Shown: positions 1 to 9,856, counted from the first letter of the stretch. The stretch is DNA of 64,000 nt from Chlorobiota bacterium (GCA_013151215.1 JAADIS010000121.1:1-64000), one strand, 5' to 3'. Translations and numbers: made by a program. Notes: generated by a model from the sequence alone, not told the origin.

Positions 1-112
1 TTGATAATTAGCCACTAAGACTCTAAGACACTAAGGAAACACAATTATGATATTACTTATTATGGAATTTATATACTATTGATATTCATTAAGTTAACAC
101 ATTTCAATATTT
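1..112. other. AT-rich gene-free stretch with short repeat
   Basis: No coding frame is supported here. Bases 11-40 hold imperfect direct repeats of a cactaag/ctaagac type, a simple intergenic repeat. The rest is AT-rich without visible signals. Confidence 0.4.
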
Positions 113-347
113 AGGGTCTGCTGAAAAAGTCCGTAGTACATCATATACGAAGCCGCAAAGTGAAGATGTATAATAATACTGCGAGCCGCCGCAATGAAGT
201 AGATGATGTGCTACGGGCTAGCAAACAAGATTTTAGAAAAAATGCAGGCTTTTTTAATAAATCCTTAAAAAATGTTTGCATCCCTAACTAACAAAAATCG
301 TGTAACAATATATACCTCACGTTGTTAGGCGTTTTTCAGAAGACCCT
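113..347. mobile_element. Miniature inverted-repeat element, copy 1 (235 bp)
   Basis: The element is bounded by 16-bp terminal inverted repeats, agggtctgctgaaaaa at 113-128 and its near-complement at 332-347 (15 of 16 match). It is flanked on both sides by ATTT (109-112 and 348-351), a likely 4-bp target-site duplication. It has no ORF of useful length. An internal hairpin pairs 131-144 with 209-222 (13 of 14). A diverged copy of exactly the same length lies inverted at 39655-39889. It is probably mobilised in trans by an IS transposase that is not in this window; the IS family cannot be assigned from these data. Confidence 0.7.
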
Positions 348-490
348 ATTTAATAAGTCGCAGGTTGTCAAAGTTTATTTATAAACGCGAAACTTCAGTC
401 CGTTAACTTAGTTGGAAAAAACACTAATGGAATTAAATGCCAAGGGTTTTTGAACAAGATCTTTCATTAGCGCACTGAACCGCTAAATCC
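348..490. other. Gene-free spacer after the miniature element
   Basis: This is the 3' side of the gap before the cupin gene. I see no terminator with a clear T-tract and no ORF. Confidence 0.3.
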
Positions 491-985
491 TCAGAAACCA
501 TAAAGCTTGATGATTTTAGCTTGTTCGGGAAATAACCCTAACAGCTCCTTCTTGGTCGGCATCTCAAAATCATTGAAATCGAATCCGGGAGCAACAGTAC
601 AGCCTACGAGGGTGAAATCCCCATTGGTTCTTGCTGCAAAATAATGTCCGAAAGGAACTATGATTTGTGGCTTATCGCCTTTTTCGATGTCAAGGCCCAG
701 TTTTTCCGCCTTTAGTTTGCCCTCATTTGAAATCGAAAATATAGTTAATGAAGCCCCAGCGTGAAAATTCCAGATCTCATCGGATTTAATTCTGTGGAAA
801 GCCGAGAATTCCCCTGCCTCAAGCAAGAACAATATGGAAGTGGAGATGTTCCTGTCTGCCGGGAACCTATCGCTAAGCGATTTTTTGGGGATAAGCTCCC
901 CGGAACGATAAGTCTCTTTGAACCAGCCTCCTTCAGGGTGTTTTTGAAGTTCGAGCTTTTTAATATAATATCCTGGATCACTCAT
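491..985 (-). CDS. Cupin domain protein, DUF985 family
   Basis: This 164-residue protein looks like a full-length DUF985 single-domain cupin of the RmlC-like fold. Family marks are HPEGGWFKETYRS (residues 16-28), the HRIKSDEIWNFH strand pair (64-75) that would supply metal or substrate-binding residues, and a C-terminal GCTVAPGFDF stretch. No signal peptide is present, so it should be cytoplasmic. The ATG at 985 overlaps the end of the upstream outer-membrane protein gene by 8 bases, so the two are probably co-transcribed and translationally coupled. The family has structures, but its physiological substrate is poorly defined, so no reaction is assigned. Confidence 0.85.
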   Translation of the reverse strand: MSDPGYYIKKLELQKHPEGGWFKETYRSGELIPKKSLSDRFPADRNISTSILFLLEAGEFSAFHRIKSDEIWNFHAGASLTIFSISNEGKLKAEKLGLDIEKGDKPQIIVPFGHYFAARTNGDFTLVGCTVAPGFDFNDFEMPTKKELLGLFPEQAKIIKLYGF

Positions 986-1676
986 TTACCGGTTTGTTTA
1001 AATTACGTTTGCTTTGCCTTTCGTTGAAGATCCAAATCAGCCGGAAACTTATCATCGAGCTTCTTTGGTCGGCACTCTGTTTTTCTCCGGCCAAAGTTTC
1101 GAGCAGTGCGTCGTCGGGTCCCGCCCATATCGATGTCAGGCTATATGAATACCTGATATTTAGCTTGAGCTGCTGATAGATCCTAAACCTGAAATCCAGG
1201 AGCCAATCAAGGTTGTCGCGGCTAAAATATCCATCCAATGGGTTGTCGCTCAACGTTCGGCCGTTTACCACCCATTTAGTGCCTACAAGCCGTGAATACG
1301 ACAGGCCTGTTCCCACCGTAATCCTGTCCCTGTCGGTATATTGTATCAATAATGGGATTTCGGCATAGTTGAGTACGGTTTGATAATTCGGTTTGGCACT
1401 GTCAGGATTTGGGCCGTTTCGGCGATAAGCCCCTTTTTGATTGAAAAGAACCTCCATGTTAATGTCAAAGTTGTTCCAAACCGGGATCAAGACCCCAAGC
1501 CCGAGGTTGACGCCTATTTTGTTGAAGCGGATCATCCCGTTGTTTACCCTGTCGCCTTCTACCTTGCTTAAATTGAAGCCTGCAATGGCTTCCCCTTTAA
1601 TGATTTGAGCCTTTAACGGATTGTTAATCAGTATTAAACTAAACAGAAAACTAAAAACGCACAGCCTTTTCAACAT
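978..1676 (-). CDS. Outer-membrane beta-barrel protein (PorT-like fold)
   Basis: The predicted 232-residue product has a signal peptide (MLKRL then a hydrophobic stretch ending NPLKAQ) and alternating amphipathic strands typical of the small 8- to 10-stranded barrel proteins common in Bacteroidota. The frame is open to an ATG at 1727. However, a perfect -7 element (TAACTTTG, 1704-1711) lies downstream of that codon, and the signal peptide only makes sense from the ATG at 1676, so I start it there. No ligand can be inferred. It is first in a two-gene unit with the DUF985 cupin gene. Confidence 0.72.
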   Translation of the reverse strand: MLKRLCVFSFLFSLILINNPLKAQIIKGEAIAGFNLSKVEGDRVNNGMIRFNKIGVNLGLGVLIPVWNNFDINMEVLFNQKGAYRRNGPNPDSAKPNYQTVLNYAEIPLLIQYTDRDRITVGTGLSYSRLVGTKWVVNGRTLSDNPLDGYFSRDNLDWLLDFRFRIYQQLKLNIRYSYSLTSIWAGPDDALLETLAGEKQSADQRSSMISFRLIWIFNERQSKRNLNKPVNE

Positions 1677-1703
1677 ATATGTACATGATTTGTCTTGATA
1701 ACG

Positions 1704-1711
1704 CAAAGTTA
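1704..1711 (-). promoter_or_regulatory. -7 promoter element of the outer-membrane protein gene
   Basis: The minus strand reads TAACTTTG, a perfect match to the Bacteroidota -7 consensus TAnnTTTG, about 28 bases before the ATG at 1676. No clear -33 TTG was found at the usual spacing. Confidence 0.5.
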
Positions 1712-1763
1712 TATAATTAATTGCCATCTTTGTTATTTGAAAATTGTTTAAGAGGATTAAGAT

Positions 1764-2933
1764 TTGGATCTTAAAAAGATAAAAAATATTGTTTTAAGAA
1801 AGGAAATCCTGCTTTCGATATTTATATTGTCGGTTGTTATAACAAATTTCCAATCAATACTTTCAGGGCCAAACAGGATGGAAAACGGTGAAATGGAATA
1901 TTGTTCTTACAATAATTACATCATTTTTGCCAAGTCGAGTGAGCATATCAGGATGGGCAAGGATTTATATGTCCACTATCCCGATGAGTATTGGGACTTA
2001 TATAAATATAGCCCTAGTTTTGCAGTCTTTTTTGGTTTCTTTGCCACTTTCCCCGATTGGCTAGGCTTGTTCTTGTGGAATTTGTTAAATGCACTGGTGT
2101 TTTTCGTTGCAGTTATTTCAATTCCCGGACTAAGCGAAAAGCAGAAATTGCTTGCTCTGGCATTTAGCTTTATAGAGTTTTTTACTTCCATTCAGAACGA
2201 GCAGTCGAATGCCTTGATGGCCGGATTGATAATACTTGCCTTTTCATCCTTGGAAGGGCGGAAATATTTGTTGGCTAGCTTTTTAATAGTCTTTTCGGTT
2301 TATATAAAGTTGTTTGGAATAGTTGCGCTTGTGCTTTATTTGTTTTATCCGCAAAAGTTGAGGCTGGCGCTTTATACGGCGCTATGGTTTGTGGTCTTGT
2401 TCCTGATACCGTTGGTTTATGTTGATACGGGCGGTTATTTGGCATTGCTCGAGAGCTATGGTCGTATGTTGGCCAACGATAATCGTGTTTCAAATGCCTA
2501 TTCGGTTATGGGCTGGCTCTATAATTGGTTTGGGCTGGAGATTGATAAATACTTCATCGTATTGATGGGGGCTGCCATCCTTATTATACCGTTAATCAAT
2601 ACCGCTAGTTATAAAACATACAGTTACAGGCTATTATGCCTTTCGTCCATACTTGTTTGGGTTGTTGTGTTTAATCATAAAGCAGAGTCGCCTACTTATG
2701 TCATTGCCATGGCAGGGGCATCCTTATGGTTTGTTATTAGCAGGAAATCAGTTGGGAATATTGTTTTGTTCGTGTTTGCTATTATATTTACTTCCTTGTC
2801 GCCAACTGATTTGTTCCCTTCCGTTTTACGGGAGAATGTTGTAATACCTTATAGCCTGAAAGCGTTTCCGCTGATTTTAATATGGGTGAAGATTGTTTTT
2901 GACAGTTTAAGAAAGCCTGGGCTGATGTCCTAA
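1764..2933 (+). CDS. Glycosyltransferase family 87 / DUF2029 membrane protein
   Basis: This 389-residue integral membrane protein has about nine to ten hydrophobic segments (the first at residues 14-34). It matches the GT87 (DUF2029) group of polyprenol-phosphate-sugar-dependent GT-C mannosyl/arabinosyl-type transferases, with an acidic loop after the first membrane helix (ENGEMEYCSYNNY, about residues 40-52). The start is a TTG at 1764, preceded by AGAGGA at 1751-1756, a good ribosome-binding site at proper spacing. Sugar and acceptor are unknown. Its stop codon overlaps the stop of tex on the other strand by 3 bases. Confidence 0.75.
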   Translation: MDLKKIKNIVLRKEILLSIFILSVVITNFQSILSGPNRMENGEMEYCSYNNYIIFAKSSEHIRMGKDLYVHYPDEYWDLYKYSPSFAVFFGFFATFPDWLGLFLWNLLNALVFFVAVISIPGLSEKQKLLALAFSFIEFFTSIQNEQSNALMAGLIILAFSSLEGRKYLLASFLIVFSVYIKLFGIVALVLYLFYPQKLRLALYTALWFVVLFLIPLVYVDTGGYLALLESYGRMLANDNRVSNAYSVMGWLYNWFGLEIDKYFIVLMGAAILIIPLINTASYKTYSYRLLCLSSILVWVVVFNHKAESPTYVIAMAGASLWFVISRKSVGNIVLFVFAIIFTSLSPTDLFPSVLRENVVIPYSLKAFPLILIWVKIVFDSLRKPGLMS

Positions 2934-5056
2934 AATCTCAAGCTCAATCCTATGCGCTTCTTTTGTATGTCAACGGATACTATTTTAAGTTTAAGCTGTT
3001 GGTTAAGGAACAAATGCTCCGAGGGGTTGCTTACGTAGCTATCTGCTATCTGGCTTTTGTGAAGCAGTCCGTTTTCTTTGATGCCTATGTCGATGAACGC
3101 ACCGAAGTCGGTAATGTTTGTAACCATTCCGGGAACTGTCATTCCAACCTTCAGGTCTTCCATTGTTCTTAAATCGGGATCGAACTCAAATATCTTATGT
3201 GCTTTGCGCGGATCCCTGCCTGGTTTTTCCAGTTCGTTGATAATATCCCTTAATGTGGGGATGCCGATATTTTCATCGACATATTCACCGATCTTTATCT
3301 TGCTTAGTAATTCCCTATTGCCTATTAATTCTTCGGCTTTAAAGCCGAAGCTTTTGGCCATTCTATTTACCAGTGCATAGCTCTCGGGATGGACAGCACT
3401 GGCATCCAGCGGGTTTGTGCCATTCTTTATCCTTAAAAAGCCCGCTGACTGCTCGAAGGCCTTAGGCCCTAAGCCCTTTACTTCCTTCAATTGCCCCCTT
3501 GAGGTGAAGTTGCCGTTTGAACTTCGGTGATGAACGATGTTTTGGGCAAGGTTCGGGCCTATTCCGGAAATATATCGTAACAGTTCGGCACTGGCCAAAT
3601 TGAGGTCAACACCAACTGTGTTTACGCAAAGCTCAACCGTTGTCCTCAAACCCTCGGCAAGCAAATTCTGATCAACATCATGCTGGTATTGCCCAACACC
3701 AATTGATTTGGGGTCGATCTTCACAAGTTCGGCCAATGGGTCTTGTAATCGCCTACCTATTGATACAGAGCCTCTTACGGTAATGTCATAATCAGGGAAT
3801 TCCTTTCGGGCTAAGGCAGAGGCCGAATAAATGGAAGCCCCGTTCTCGTTGACCATTATGGCAATAACATCTCTGTTGAACCTGATTCGTTTTATAATGT
3901 TTTCCGTTTCCCTTCCGGCAGTTCCGTTCCCAATGGCTATGGCATCAATTTTATAAGCATTTACAAGGCTGTTGATCTTCTTAATTGCCAAAGTTGTTTG
4001 ATTTTGAGGTGGATGTGGGTAAATTGTCTCGTTGGCCAAAAGATTACCGTTCTTGTCGAGGCAAACTAGTTTGCAGCCGGTTCTGAAACCCGGGTCTATG
4101 GCAAGGATGTTTTTCTGCCCGAGGGGAGGGGCAAGGAGTAATTGCCGTAAGTTCTCAGTAAATACTTTTATGCTGCTTTCGTCGGCTTTTTGCTTTAGTT
4201 CCTTTCTGTACTCTGTTTCCAGCGATGGAAATAATAAACGTTTTATGGAATCTGCCAAAGCGATTTCTTTTTGTTCCGAAGCCTCGTTGGCTTTCCTTAT
4301 AAGCTTATGCCGCAGTTGAGAAAAGGCTGTCTCGAAATCAGGGATTACCTTGATTTTCAATATCCCTTCATTCTCACCCCTGAACATTGCGAGTATTCTG
4401 TGTGCCGGAGCCTTGCCTGCCTGCTCATGCCAATCAGAATAGGATTCGTATTTTGATGCCTGCTCAGTGTTTTTCTTGCTGATTCTCGAGGAAATAGTTG
4501 CCGACCGCCTAAAAAGCCGTCTTAAATCATGTCTGACAAAGCCTTTCTCGCTAATCCATTCTGCTATAATATCCCTGGCGCCCTGAAGTGCCTCTTCAGG
4601 AGTGGCAACGTCTTTTTGCTCGGAGACAAACCCACTTGCGGCATTCATCAGCTTGTTGATGTTCTCAGACATTATCATTTTTGCCAATGGTTCCAGTCCT
4701 TTTGAAATAGCAATGGTGGCCCTGGTTTTTCGTTTCGGGCGATAGGGCAAGTAAATATCCTCGAGTGCGTTAAGGCTTTCGGCACCGCCAATCCCTTGTT
4801 TTAATTGGTCGCTAAGTAAGTCCCTTTCGCTCAGGCTTTTAAGTATTGTATTCTTTCTTTCGGCAAGTGCTAAAAAAACCTTATTTAGTTTCTCTATCTC
4901 GATAAGTTGAAAATCAGTAAGCTCACCTGTTTTTTCCTTTCTGTAGCGGGCAACGAAAGGAATGCTTGCCCCGGACGCGAAAAGCCGCAAGGTATTTTCC
5001 ACTTGCCATTGGTCAATGTTTATGGCGAGGGCAATCTTATCAGAAAACGAGTTCAT
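2930..5056 (-). CDS. tex: Tex family RNA-binding protein (S1 domain)
   Basis: The 708-residue product has the full Tex architecture. An N-terminal helical Tex domain comes first. A YqgF/RNase H-like domain follows around residues 325-450 (ILAIDPGFRTGCK). Then come helix-hairpin-helix segments (YISGIGPNLAQNIVHHR and LKEVKGLGPKAFEQ) and a C-terminal S1 RNA-binding domain (VGMTVPGMVTNITDFGAFID). Tex is a cytoplasmic nucleic-acid-binding factor linked to transcription and RNA metabolism. It starts 15 bases after the T9SS gene ending at 5072, so read-through is possible. It converges on the GT87 gene with overlapping stop codons. Confidence 0.95.
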   Translation of the reverse strand: MNSFSDKIALAINIDQWQVENTLRLFASGASIPFVARYRKEKTGELTDFQLIEIEKLNKVFLALAERKNTILKSLSERDLLSDQLKQGIGGAESLNALEDIYLPYRPKRKTRATIAISKGLEPLAKMIMSENINKLMNAASGFVSEQKDVATPEEALQGARDIIAEWISEKGFVRHDLRRLFRRSATISSRISKKNTEQASKYESYSDWHEQAGKAPAHRILAMFRGENEGILKIKVIPDFETAFSQLRHKLIRKANEASEQKEIALADSIKRLLFPSLETEYRKELKQKADESSIKVFTENLRQLLLAPPLGQKNILAIDPGFRTGCKLVCLDKNGNLLANETIYPHPPQNQTTLAIKKINSLVNAYKIDAIAIGNGTAGRETENIIKRIRFNRDVIAIMVNENGASIYSASALARKEFPDYDITVRGSVSIGRRLQDPLAELVKIDPKSIGVGQYQHDVDQNLLAEGLRTTVELCVNTVGVDLNLASAELLRYISGIGPNLAQNIVHHRSSNGNFTSRGQLKEVKGLGPKAFEQSAGFLRIKNGTNPLDASAVHPESYALVNRMAKSFGFKAEELIGNRELLSKIKIGEYVDENIGIPTLRDIINELEKPGRDPRKAHKIFEFDPDLRTMEDLKVGMTVPGMVTNITDFGAFIDIGIKENGLLHKSQIADSYVSNPSEHLFLNQQLKLKIVSVDIQKKRIGLSLRF

Positions 5057-5071
5057 AATTTTTTATAACAA

Positions 5072-7054
5072 TCAGCGCAAGAGCGTAACGGTGCCTCTTT
5101 TCTTAACTACCATGCTCGCTTGGACGGAGGTTTCGTAACTTTCGAATATTGCTGAATAAACATAAGTCCCAACAGGCGATTCCTGACCTTTATATGTTCC
5201 GTCCCAGCCGTTTGACGGATCATCGGTTTCAAACAATAATTGACCCCATCGGTTGAATATGCTTAGCTTAAAAGATTTAAATCCGCCAAACTGGCCAACA
5301 ATTTTAAACTCCGAATTTGAAATTACGTTGCTTTTCGGGTTGAAGGCGGTAGGGAAGTTTATCTTGGCATATTTTACATAAACCGAATCAGTGTTTTTAC
5401 AACAGTTCGAGTCGGTAACCATGACCGAATAAAGTCCTTCGCCGGTAACATCAAGATATCTTTCGGTGCTTCCACCGGGGGACCACTTATAAAAATCCCA
5501 TTCTCCTGCATCAAGTTGGATAGAGGAGTTTTCGAGTATGAAAAGAGTGTCCACGCCATCAGCCAGAACTATATCCGGGAGGGCGTTGATTCTAATATCC
5601 TTGCTATATACATACTGCTCGGGACCATAATTCTCAGTTAGGTTAATAGTATAGTCACCGGGGTCGCTATAAACAAATCCGGGCTTTAGTTCGTCCATAA
5701 TAACCTGATTCCCTGCAGGGTCGCCGAAATCCCAGTCGGCATTGTCGATATTGGCCTTGTTACGGATCGTTATTTTGGTGGTATCCTTATAGCATTTGTT
5801 GATATAATAAAAATGAGGTATGTCGAGATATGAGGATGCAAAGTTGGGAAGGCCGATAAGGCTGTTGCCTCCTTCCAGGAACAGCCCGTTGTTTGTGGAA
5901 TGGTCCAATTCGTTGTAATTACAAGCTGCCTGAGGCCTGTTCGGATTGTATATCACTCCTAAATTAGGTTTTACATTAGCTCCTACCTTATATTTAGCCG
6001 CATATATTTTTCCATCGGTAGCCAATTGCAGGGCGCCGAACAAACTATCGTTGGTTCCTCCCTGCACATCGAACTGGTGCACGACAAATGGGCTCGCAAA
6101 CGGGTCAGCTTGTGCCAAGTCTAGCTGATATAAAAAGTTGGTTCCGTTGCCTATTGGCGAAATCGTAAAATAAAGCTTGTTGTTGTCAGGTGAGAATTCA
6201 ATTCCGTTGGCATAAGTAAACTGACCGGGAGCGCTGCTTTTCAAGTTGCTGACCTTCCCGCTTGAGTTATTAAAGTCATAAATTTCAACCACACCGTCGT
6301 CAGGGATGACCAAGGCGAGTTTCGTGCCGTCGGGTGAAATCTTCATCGATCCGGCACCATTATTGGAATTTATGTTTCCATTCTGGGGATGCCCCATGCT
6401 AGTGATAATGGGATTTGTGTTTAATATGCTGTCGTTTAGCAGATAAGAGTAAAACTTATTGCCTTTGTTGTCGCCAAAACCGTGGGCCACTATCCAGAAA
6501 TCCCTGCCGTTGGAATGCTTGGTTGCTGTTATCTTCTGGGCATTCTCATTTAACAAGATGTTGTTTTTGGATATAATGCTAGAGCCTCCGGACGCTGGCA
6601 GCTCAGCAATCGAATAATTAATGCCATCGGTAAAAACCGGAGGAATATACATATCGACCGTAAAAACATAATATTTTGTCGAACTGCCGGGTTGCGGTAT
6701 AATAATGGAAGATTGTGAAGCAGAACTGTTTCCATTCAGGTCAGTACCGTTTGTAATTGTATAAAACCCACCGTTTTTAACTAACATCCCGTTGGAGAAA
6801 AGCTTTAGGTTACCATCAGCATCGCTAATGGCCGATGTGCCGTTTGGGAATTCAAAGTTTAGTGCTCCGACCGATGCATTTGCATCCCCATTGGCAAAGT
6901 TTATCAATGCACTATTCCCGAATACCCAGTTCTCTGCCTGACGTGGAAGCTTGTAGTCGCAACTTGTTTGACCAAAAATATTTGCCTGAAATAAAAACGC
7001 TGATATTACTAAAGTTAAGATTCCTTTTATGGTTGAATTCTTAGATTTTTTCAT
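5072..7054 (-). CDS. Secreted T9SS type B cargo with PKD domain
   Basis: The predicted 660-residue product starts with a signal peptide (MKKSKNS, hydrophobic core, ending NIFGQ). An N-terminal half with WD40/propeller-like repeats follows (SPDGTKLALV and FSPDNNKLYFT strands). A PKD-type domain lies near residues 430-520 (WDFGDPAGNQ, FVYSDPGDYTINL). The C-terminal gliding-motility-associated sorting domain of T9SS type B (CHU_C) has the hallmark FPTAFNP, then IFNRWGQLLFE and WDGTYKGQ. It is presumably exported to or through the surface. The frame extends to a TTG at 7090, but the ATG at 7054 sits right before the signal peptide. It follows the T9SS gene ending at 7101 with a short gap. Confidence 0.85.
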   Translation of the reverse strand: MKKSKNSTIKGILTLVISAFLFQANIFGQTSCDYKLPRQAENWVFGNSALINFANGDANASVGALNFEFPNGTSAISDADGNLKLFSNGMLVKNGGFYTITNGTDLNGNSSASQSSIIIPQPGSSTKYYVFTVDMYIPPVFTDGINYSIAELPASGGSSIISKNNILLNENAQKITATKHSNGRDFWIVAHGFGDNKGNKFYSYLLNDSILNTNPIITSMGHPQNGNINSNNGAGSMKISPDGTKLALVIPDDGVVEIYDFNNSSGKVSNLKSSAPGQFTYANGIEFSPDNNKLYFTISPIGNGTNFLYQLDLAQADPFASPFVVHQFDVQGGTNDSLFGALQLATDGKIYAAKYKVGANVKPNLGVIYNPNRPQAACNYNELDHSTNNGLFLEGGNSLIGLPNFASSYLDIPHFYYINKCYKDTTKITIRNKANIDNADWDFGDPAGNQVIMDELKPGFVYSDPGDYTINLTENYGPEQYVYSKDIRINALPDIVLADGVDTLFILENSSIQLDAGEWDFYKWSPGGSTERYLDVTGEGLYSVMVTDSNCCKNTDSVYVKYAKINFPTAFNPKSNVISNSEFKIVGQFGGFKSFKLSIFNRWGQLLFETDDPSNGWDGTYKGQESPVGTYVYSAIFESYETSVQASMVVKKRGTVTLLR

Positions 7055-7100
7055 CCGGTGATTATATATTTTAAACTGGTTTTTCTTCAATAAACTCTAA

Positions 7101-9575
7101 CTAATGCTTAATTATCCTGGAGTAATATTCGCCTGAGGAATGTTTTACCCTTAGAAGGTAAACCCCGGCAGGTTTTGTCCGCAAGTCAATTTGTTCCCGA
7201 AAGTTGGAACTTTCAACTTTGATGTTCTTCCTGGATAATATAACTTTTCCTGTTATGTCCATTATCGCTAAATCTATATGTCCTGTTATATCAGTAACGT
7301 CAATATTGATGATCCCGCTAGTCGGGTTTGGTGTTAAGGAGATGTTGTTCGATAAGGAACCGATTTCCTCAACGCTAATCTCACATTGGTTGAAATCGAA
7401 GATGATAGTTATCTCGGATGAGTCAGAGCAAGTTGTCAAAGGGTTGGTAACATTAACCGAATGAGTCTGGAAATCAATCCAGCTGCCGTTTGTTTTTGCC
7501 ACAAGATATCTGTCTGAAAGGTTGTTCGACCACAGATACTCCATGACAGGGGGATTGTTTTCGTCTCCTGCATCCAGCACTACCGTGTCCCTGACACAAA
7601 CTGCTATCGTGTCCGGCCCAAGGGTGGGATAACCTGAAGGCACCAGTTCAATCACGGGCAAGGGATGTACAGGAACCACGATATGATTGCTTGAAGTTGT
7701 GTAGCCATCGGCAACCTCAGCATAATAAGTCGTTGTCTCCGTGGGTGTTATGACAATATTATCACCATTTGCAGTCCATCCCGGAACGCTACTCGTCCAT
7801 GAAATCGTATAATTGCCGCCGCCGCCAAGAGCGTTGGCGCTCAAAGTTGCCGACTGGCCGATACATAATTCCATTGGGTTCGACTGAGGAAATACGGACA
7901 ATCCGTCACCTGCTGTGTTTATGAGCACTAGATCAGGATCCCCATAGCAACCATTCGCATCGCTCAGCTGCAGGGTGTAGTTTTGAGGCTCTGTCAAAAT
8001 AACGGTAAGCGGATTTGCAATATCGTTCGGCCCGTCGATCATTATTGAGGGCTCCCATAAAAAACTGTAAGGGGCTTGCCCGTTGGTCGCTGATCCCTCC
8101 AGGTTTGTATTTGTTCCTACGTTTATAACCTGGTTGTTACCGGCACTAATAATAGGTTTTGGCAAAACTGTTACAGTAACCTGTGCGTTGATGATAGTAA
8201 AGCCATCGTTTACCTCAACCAAATAAGTGGTGGTAACCAAAGGACTAGCCGAAGGGTTTGCTATATCGGAACTAAATCCTGCCGGGTCCGAGGTCCAGAT
8301 ATAGGTGAAGCTACCGCTACCGCCATCTATACTGGCAAGCAAATCTGTTTGATCGCCGCTGCAAACGGATGAAGGGCTTGCAACAGCATCGACGCTCATG
8401 GGCCCTCCAACTATGTTTACCATCATTTGGTCGGAACTCTGACATGTTGAATTATCATCGGTAACGGTCAGTGTAAATCCCGTACTTTCAGTAAGGTTAA
8501 CCGTTGTCGGGTCTTCAATATACGGATCTTCCAGCTTGTCGAGAGGCGTCCATGTATATGAGTAGTCCCCCGAACCACCTGTGGCGCCTCCATCAAGGGT
8601 TGTTACCCCTGAATATGCAATATCGATGTCTTCGCCCGCATCCGCGACAGGCGAGTTTAAATCTACATTAAAAGCAAATGACTGTACCATCGCATTGTTG
8701 CCGCAAGCATCTTGTATGAAGCTTAGCGGTTTAATCTCAATTGCATACTCGCCGCTTTGTTGAATAGGGGGGGTAAAGCTCATGTGCCAGGTTTTTTCAG
8801 TTTCGCCTCCTATCTCGCAATCGTCTCCCCAAACATCATCGATAGTATAGGGGCCTCCAGGGCCGGTGAGATTGAAATTGCTCGGCTGGACAGTACTGCA
8901 CATTACTTTCTCCGAAAAATCAAAGCTTATCTCAGTTGTGCCACAAATAATATCATCCGTTTCAACACTAACTATCTCGGGTGGTACGTCATCGTAAATT
9001 TGTGCGGTGGAAGCAGTGAAATCCAACGTATAGCCTGCCTGTGAGCTGGAGTAATTACTAATGTTAATAACATAGGTCTCACCCTCAAAAACAGGTATCT
9101 CATCACAATAAGGGCTCCCGGTAGCACTCTGGCAACTTTGGTTCGTATTCCCGTTTGGCCCTGTAATGCCTTTTGTCCCGGAGTAATTGCAACTAACCTG
9201 CATTTGTGAGATATGTGAATAAATGTCCTGGCATTTATAATCGTTCAGGCTGTAAACTGCCCAATCGTAGTCGTTTGCCATATTATTCGGGGTAATGGTA
9301 AACGATAATAAACCTCCCGTTTGAACCGTGAAGATATACCAAACATCGTTTTTCTCACCTGATTGTAAGCAATTCCCCGGGCAAGAACCACTAGTTGGTA
9401 TCTCGTTGGGATAGTTGCCCGTACCCGAATAAGAGTTTGGCTGTATATAAGTGTCCTGACAAACAGGAATCGCACCAAGGCAGTCCTGATCCGTGGGCGT
9501 CTGCGCTATTGAAATGCCTGAAATTAATGTAAAAACAAAAATCACCAGGTATTTCATCTTATTTAATATATTCAT
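7101..9575 (-). CDS. Large secreted T9SS type A cargo with Ig-like/PKD repeats
   Basis: The product is about 824 residues with a signal peptide ending GISIAQ. An N-terminal module follows (CLGAIPVCQDTY, then a DVWYIFTVQTGG jelly-roll-like stretch with several cysteines). After it come an Ig/fibronectin-like part and at least three repeats alternating SFTYIWTSDP-type strands with TTTYLVEV-type ends, as in PKD/SprB-like surface proteins. The final roughly 80 residues are a T9SS type A sorting domain (LTPNPTSGIINI, IDLRTKPAGVYLLRV). No enzyme motif is seen, so an adhesive or structural surface role is an inference. The ATG at 9575 is chosen over the TTG at 9644; ATG 9557 is also possible. Confidence 0.85.
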   Translation of the reverse strand: MNILNKMKYLVIFVFTLISGISIAQTPTDQDCLGAIPVCQDTYIQPNSYSGTGNYPNEIPTSGSCPGNCLQSGEKNDVWYIFTVQTGGLLSFTITPNNMANDYDWAVYSLNDYKCQDIYSHISQMQVSCNYSGTKGITGPNGNTNQSCQSATGSPYCDEIPVFEGETYVINISNYSSSQAGYTLDFTASTAQIYDDVPPEIVSVETDDIICGTTEISFDFSEKVMCSTVQPSNFNLTGPGGPYTIDDVWGDDCEIGGETEKTWHMSFTPPIQQSGEYAIEIKPLSFIQDACGNNAMVQSFAFNVDLNSPVADAGEDIDIAYSGVTTLDGGATGGSGDYSYTWTPLDKLEDPYIEDPTTVNLTESTGFTLTVTDDNSTCQSSDQMMVNIVGGPMSVDAVASPSSVCSGDQTDLLASIDGGSGSFTYIWTSDPAGFSSDIANPSASPLVTTTYLVEVNDGFTIINAQVTVTVLPKPIISAGNNQVINVGTNTNLEGSATNGQAPYSFLWEPSIMIDGPNDIANPLTVILTEPQNYTLQLSDANGCYGDPDLVLINTAGDGLSVFPQSNPMELCIGQSATLSANALGGGGNYTISWTSSVPGWTANGDNIVITPTETTTYYAEVADGYTTSSNHIVVPVHPLPVIELVPSGYPTLGPDTIAVCVRDTVVLDAGDENNPPVMEYLWSNNLSDRYLVAKTNGSWIDFQTHSVNVTNPLTTCSDSSEITIIFDFNQCEISVEEIGSLSNNISLTPNPTSGIINIDVTDITGHIDLAIMDITGKVILSRKNIKVESSNFREQIDLRTKPAGVYLLRVKHSSGEYYSRIIKH

Positions 9576-9662
9576 TGCGGATAAAATAATTTGATATTGG
9601 CTGAAACTATAATTAAACATAATTGCATATCTCGTTAAATGCAATTACGACCTCAACGGAGG

Positions 9663-9670
9663 CAAATTTA
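9663..9670 (-). promoter_or_regulatory. -7 element upstream of the T9SS gene pair
   Basis: The minus strand reads TAAATTTG, a perfect TAnnTTTG match about 87 bases before the ATG at 9575. This would make the outer TTG at 9644 fall inside the leader. It probably drives the two T9SS genes and perhaps tex. Confidence 0.4.
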
Positions 9671-9848
9671 ATAATTATTTAGTTTTTATTAAAAATAAAT
9701 TACATTATTGACAATATTGTTTGAACTAAAGTTGTTTATAAGGCCAAAAGCATGATATTGACCCGTTAATCCGTTAAAAATCGCGATGCTATCGTTAAAA
9801 TTACTGTGTCAACGCTTTAATGTAGCTTTTTAATTGGACAGAAGCTTG

Positions 9849-9856
9849 TAGATTTG
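9849..9856 (+). promoter_or_regulatory. -7 element of prmC
   Basis: TAGATTTG matches TAnnTTTG exactly and lies 18 bases before the prmC ATG, predicting a very short leader. Confidence 0.45.

Noticed and set aside
113-347. Group II intron or transposase gene fragment
   Set aside because: No coding frame or intron domain V was seen; terminal repeats and the target duplication fit a miniature transposable element better.
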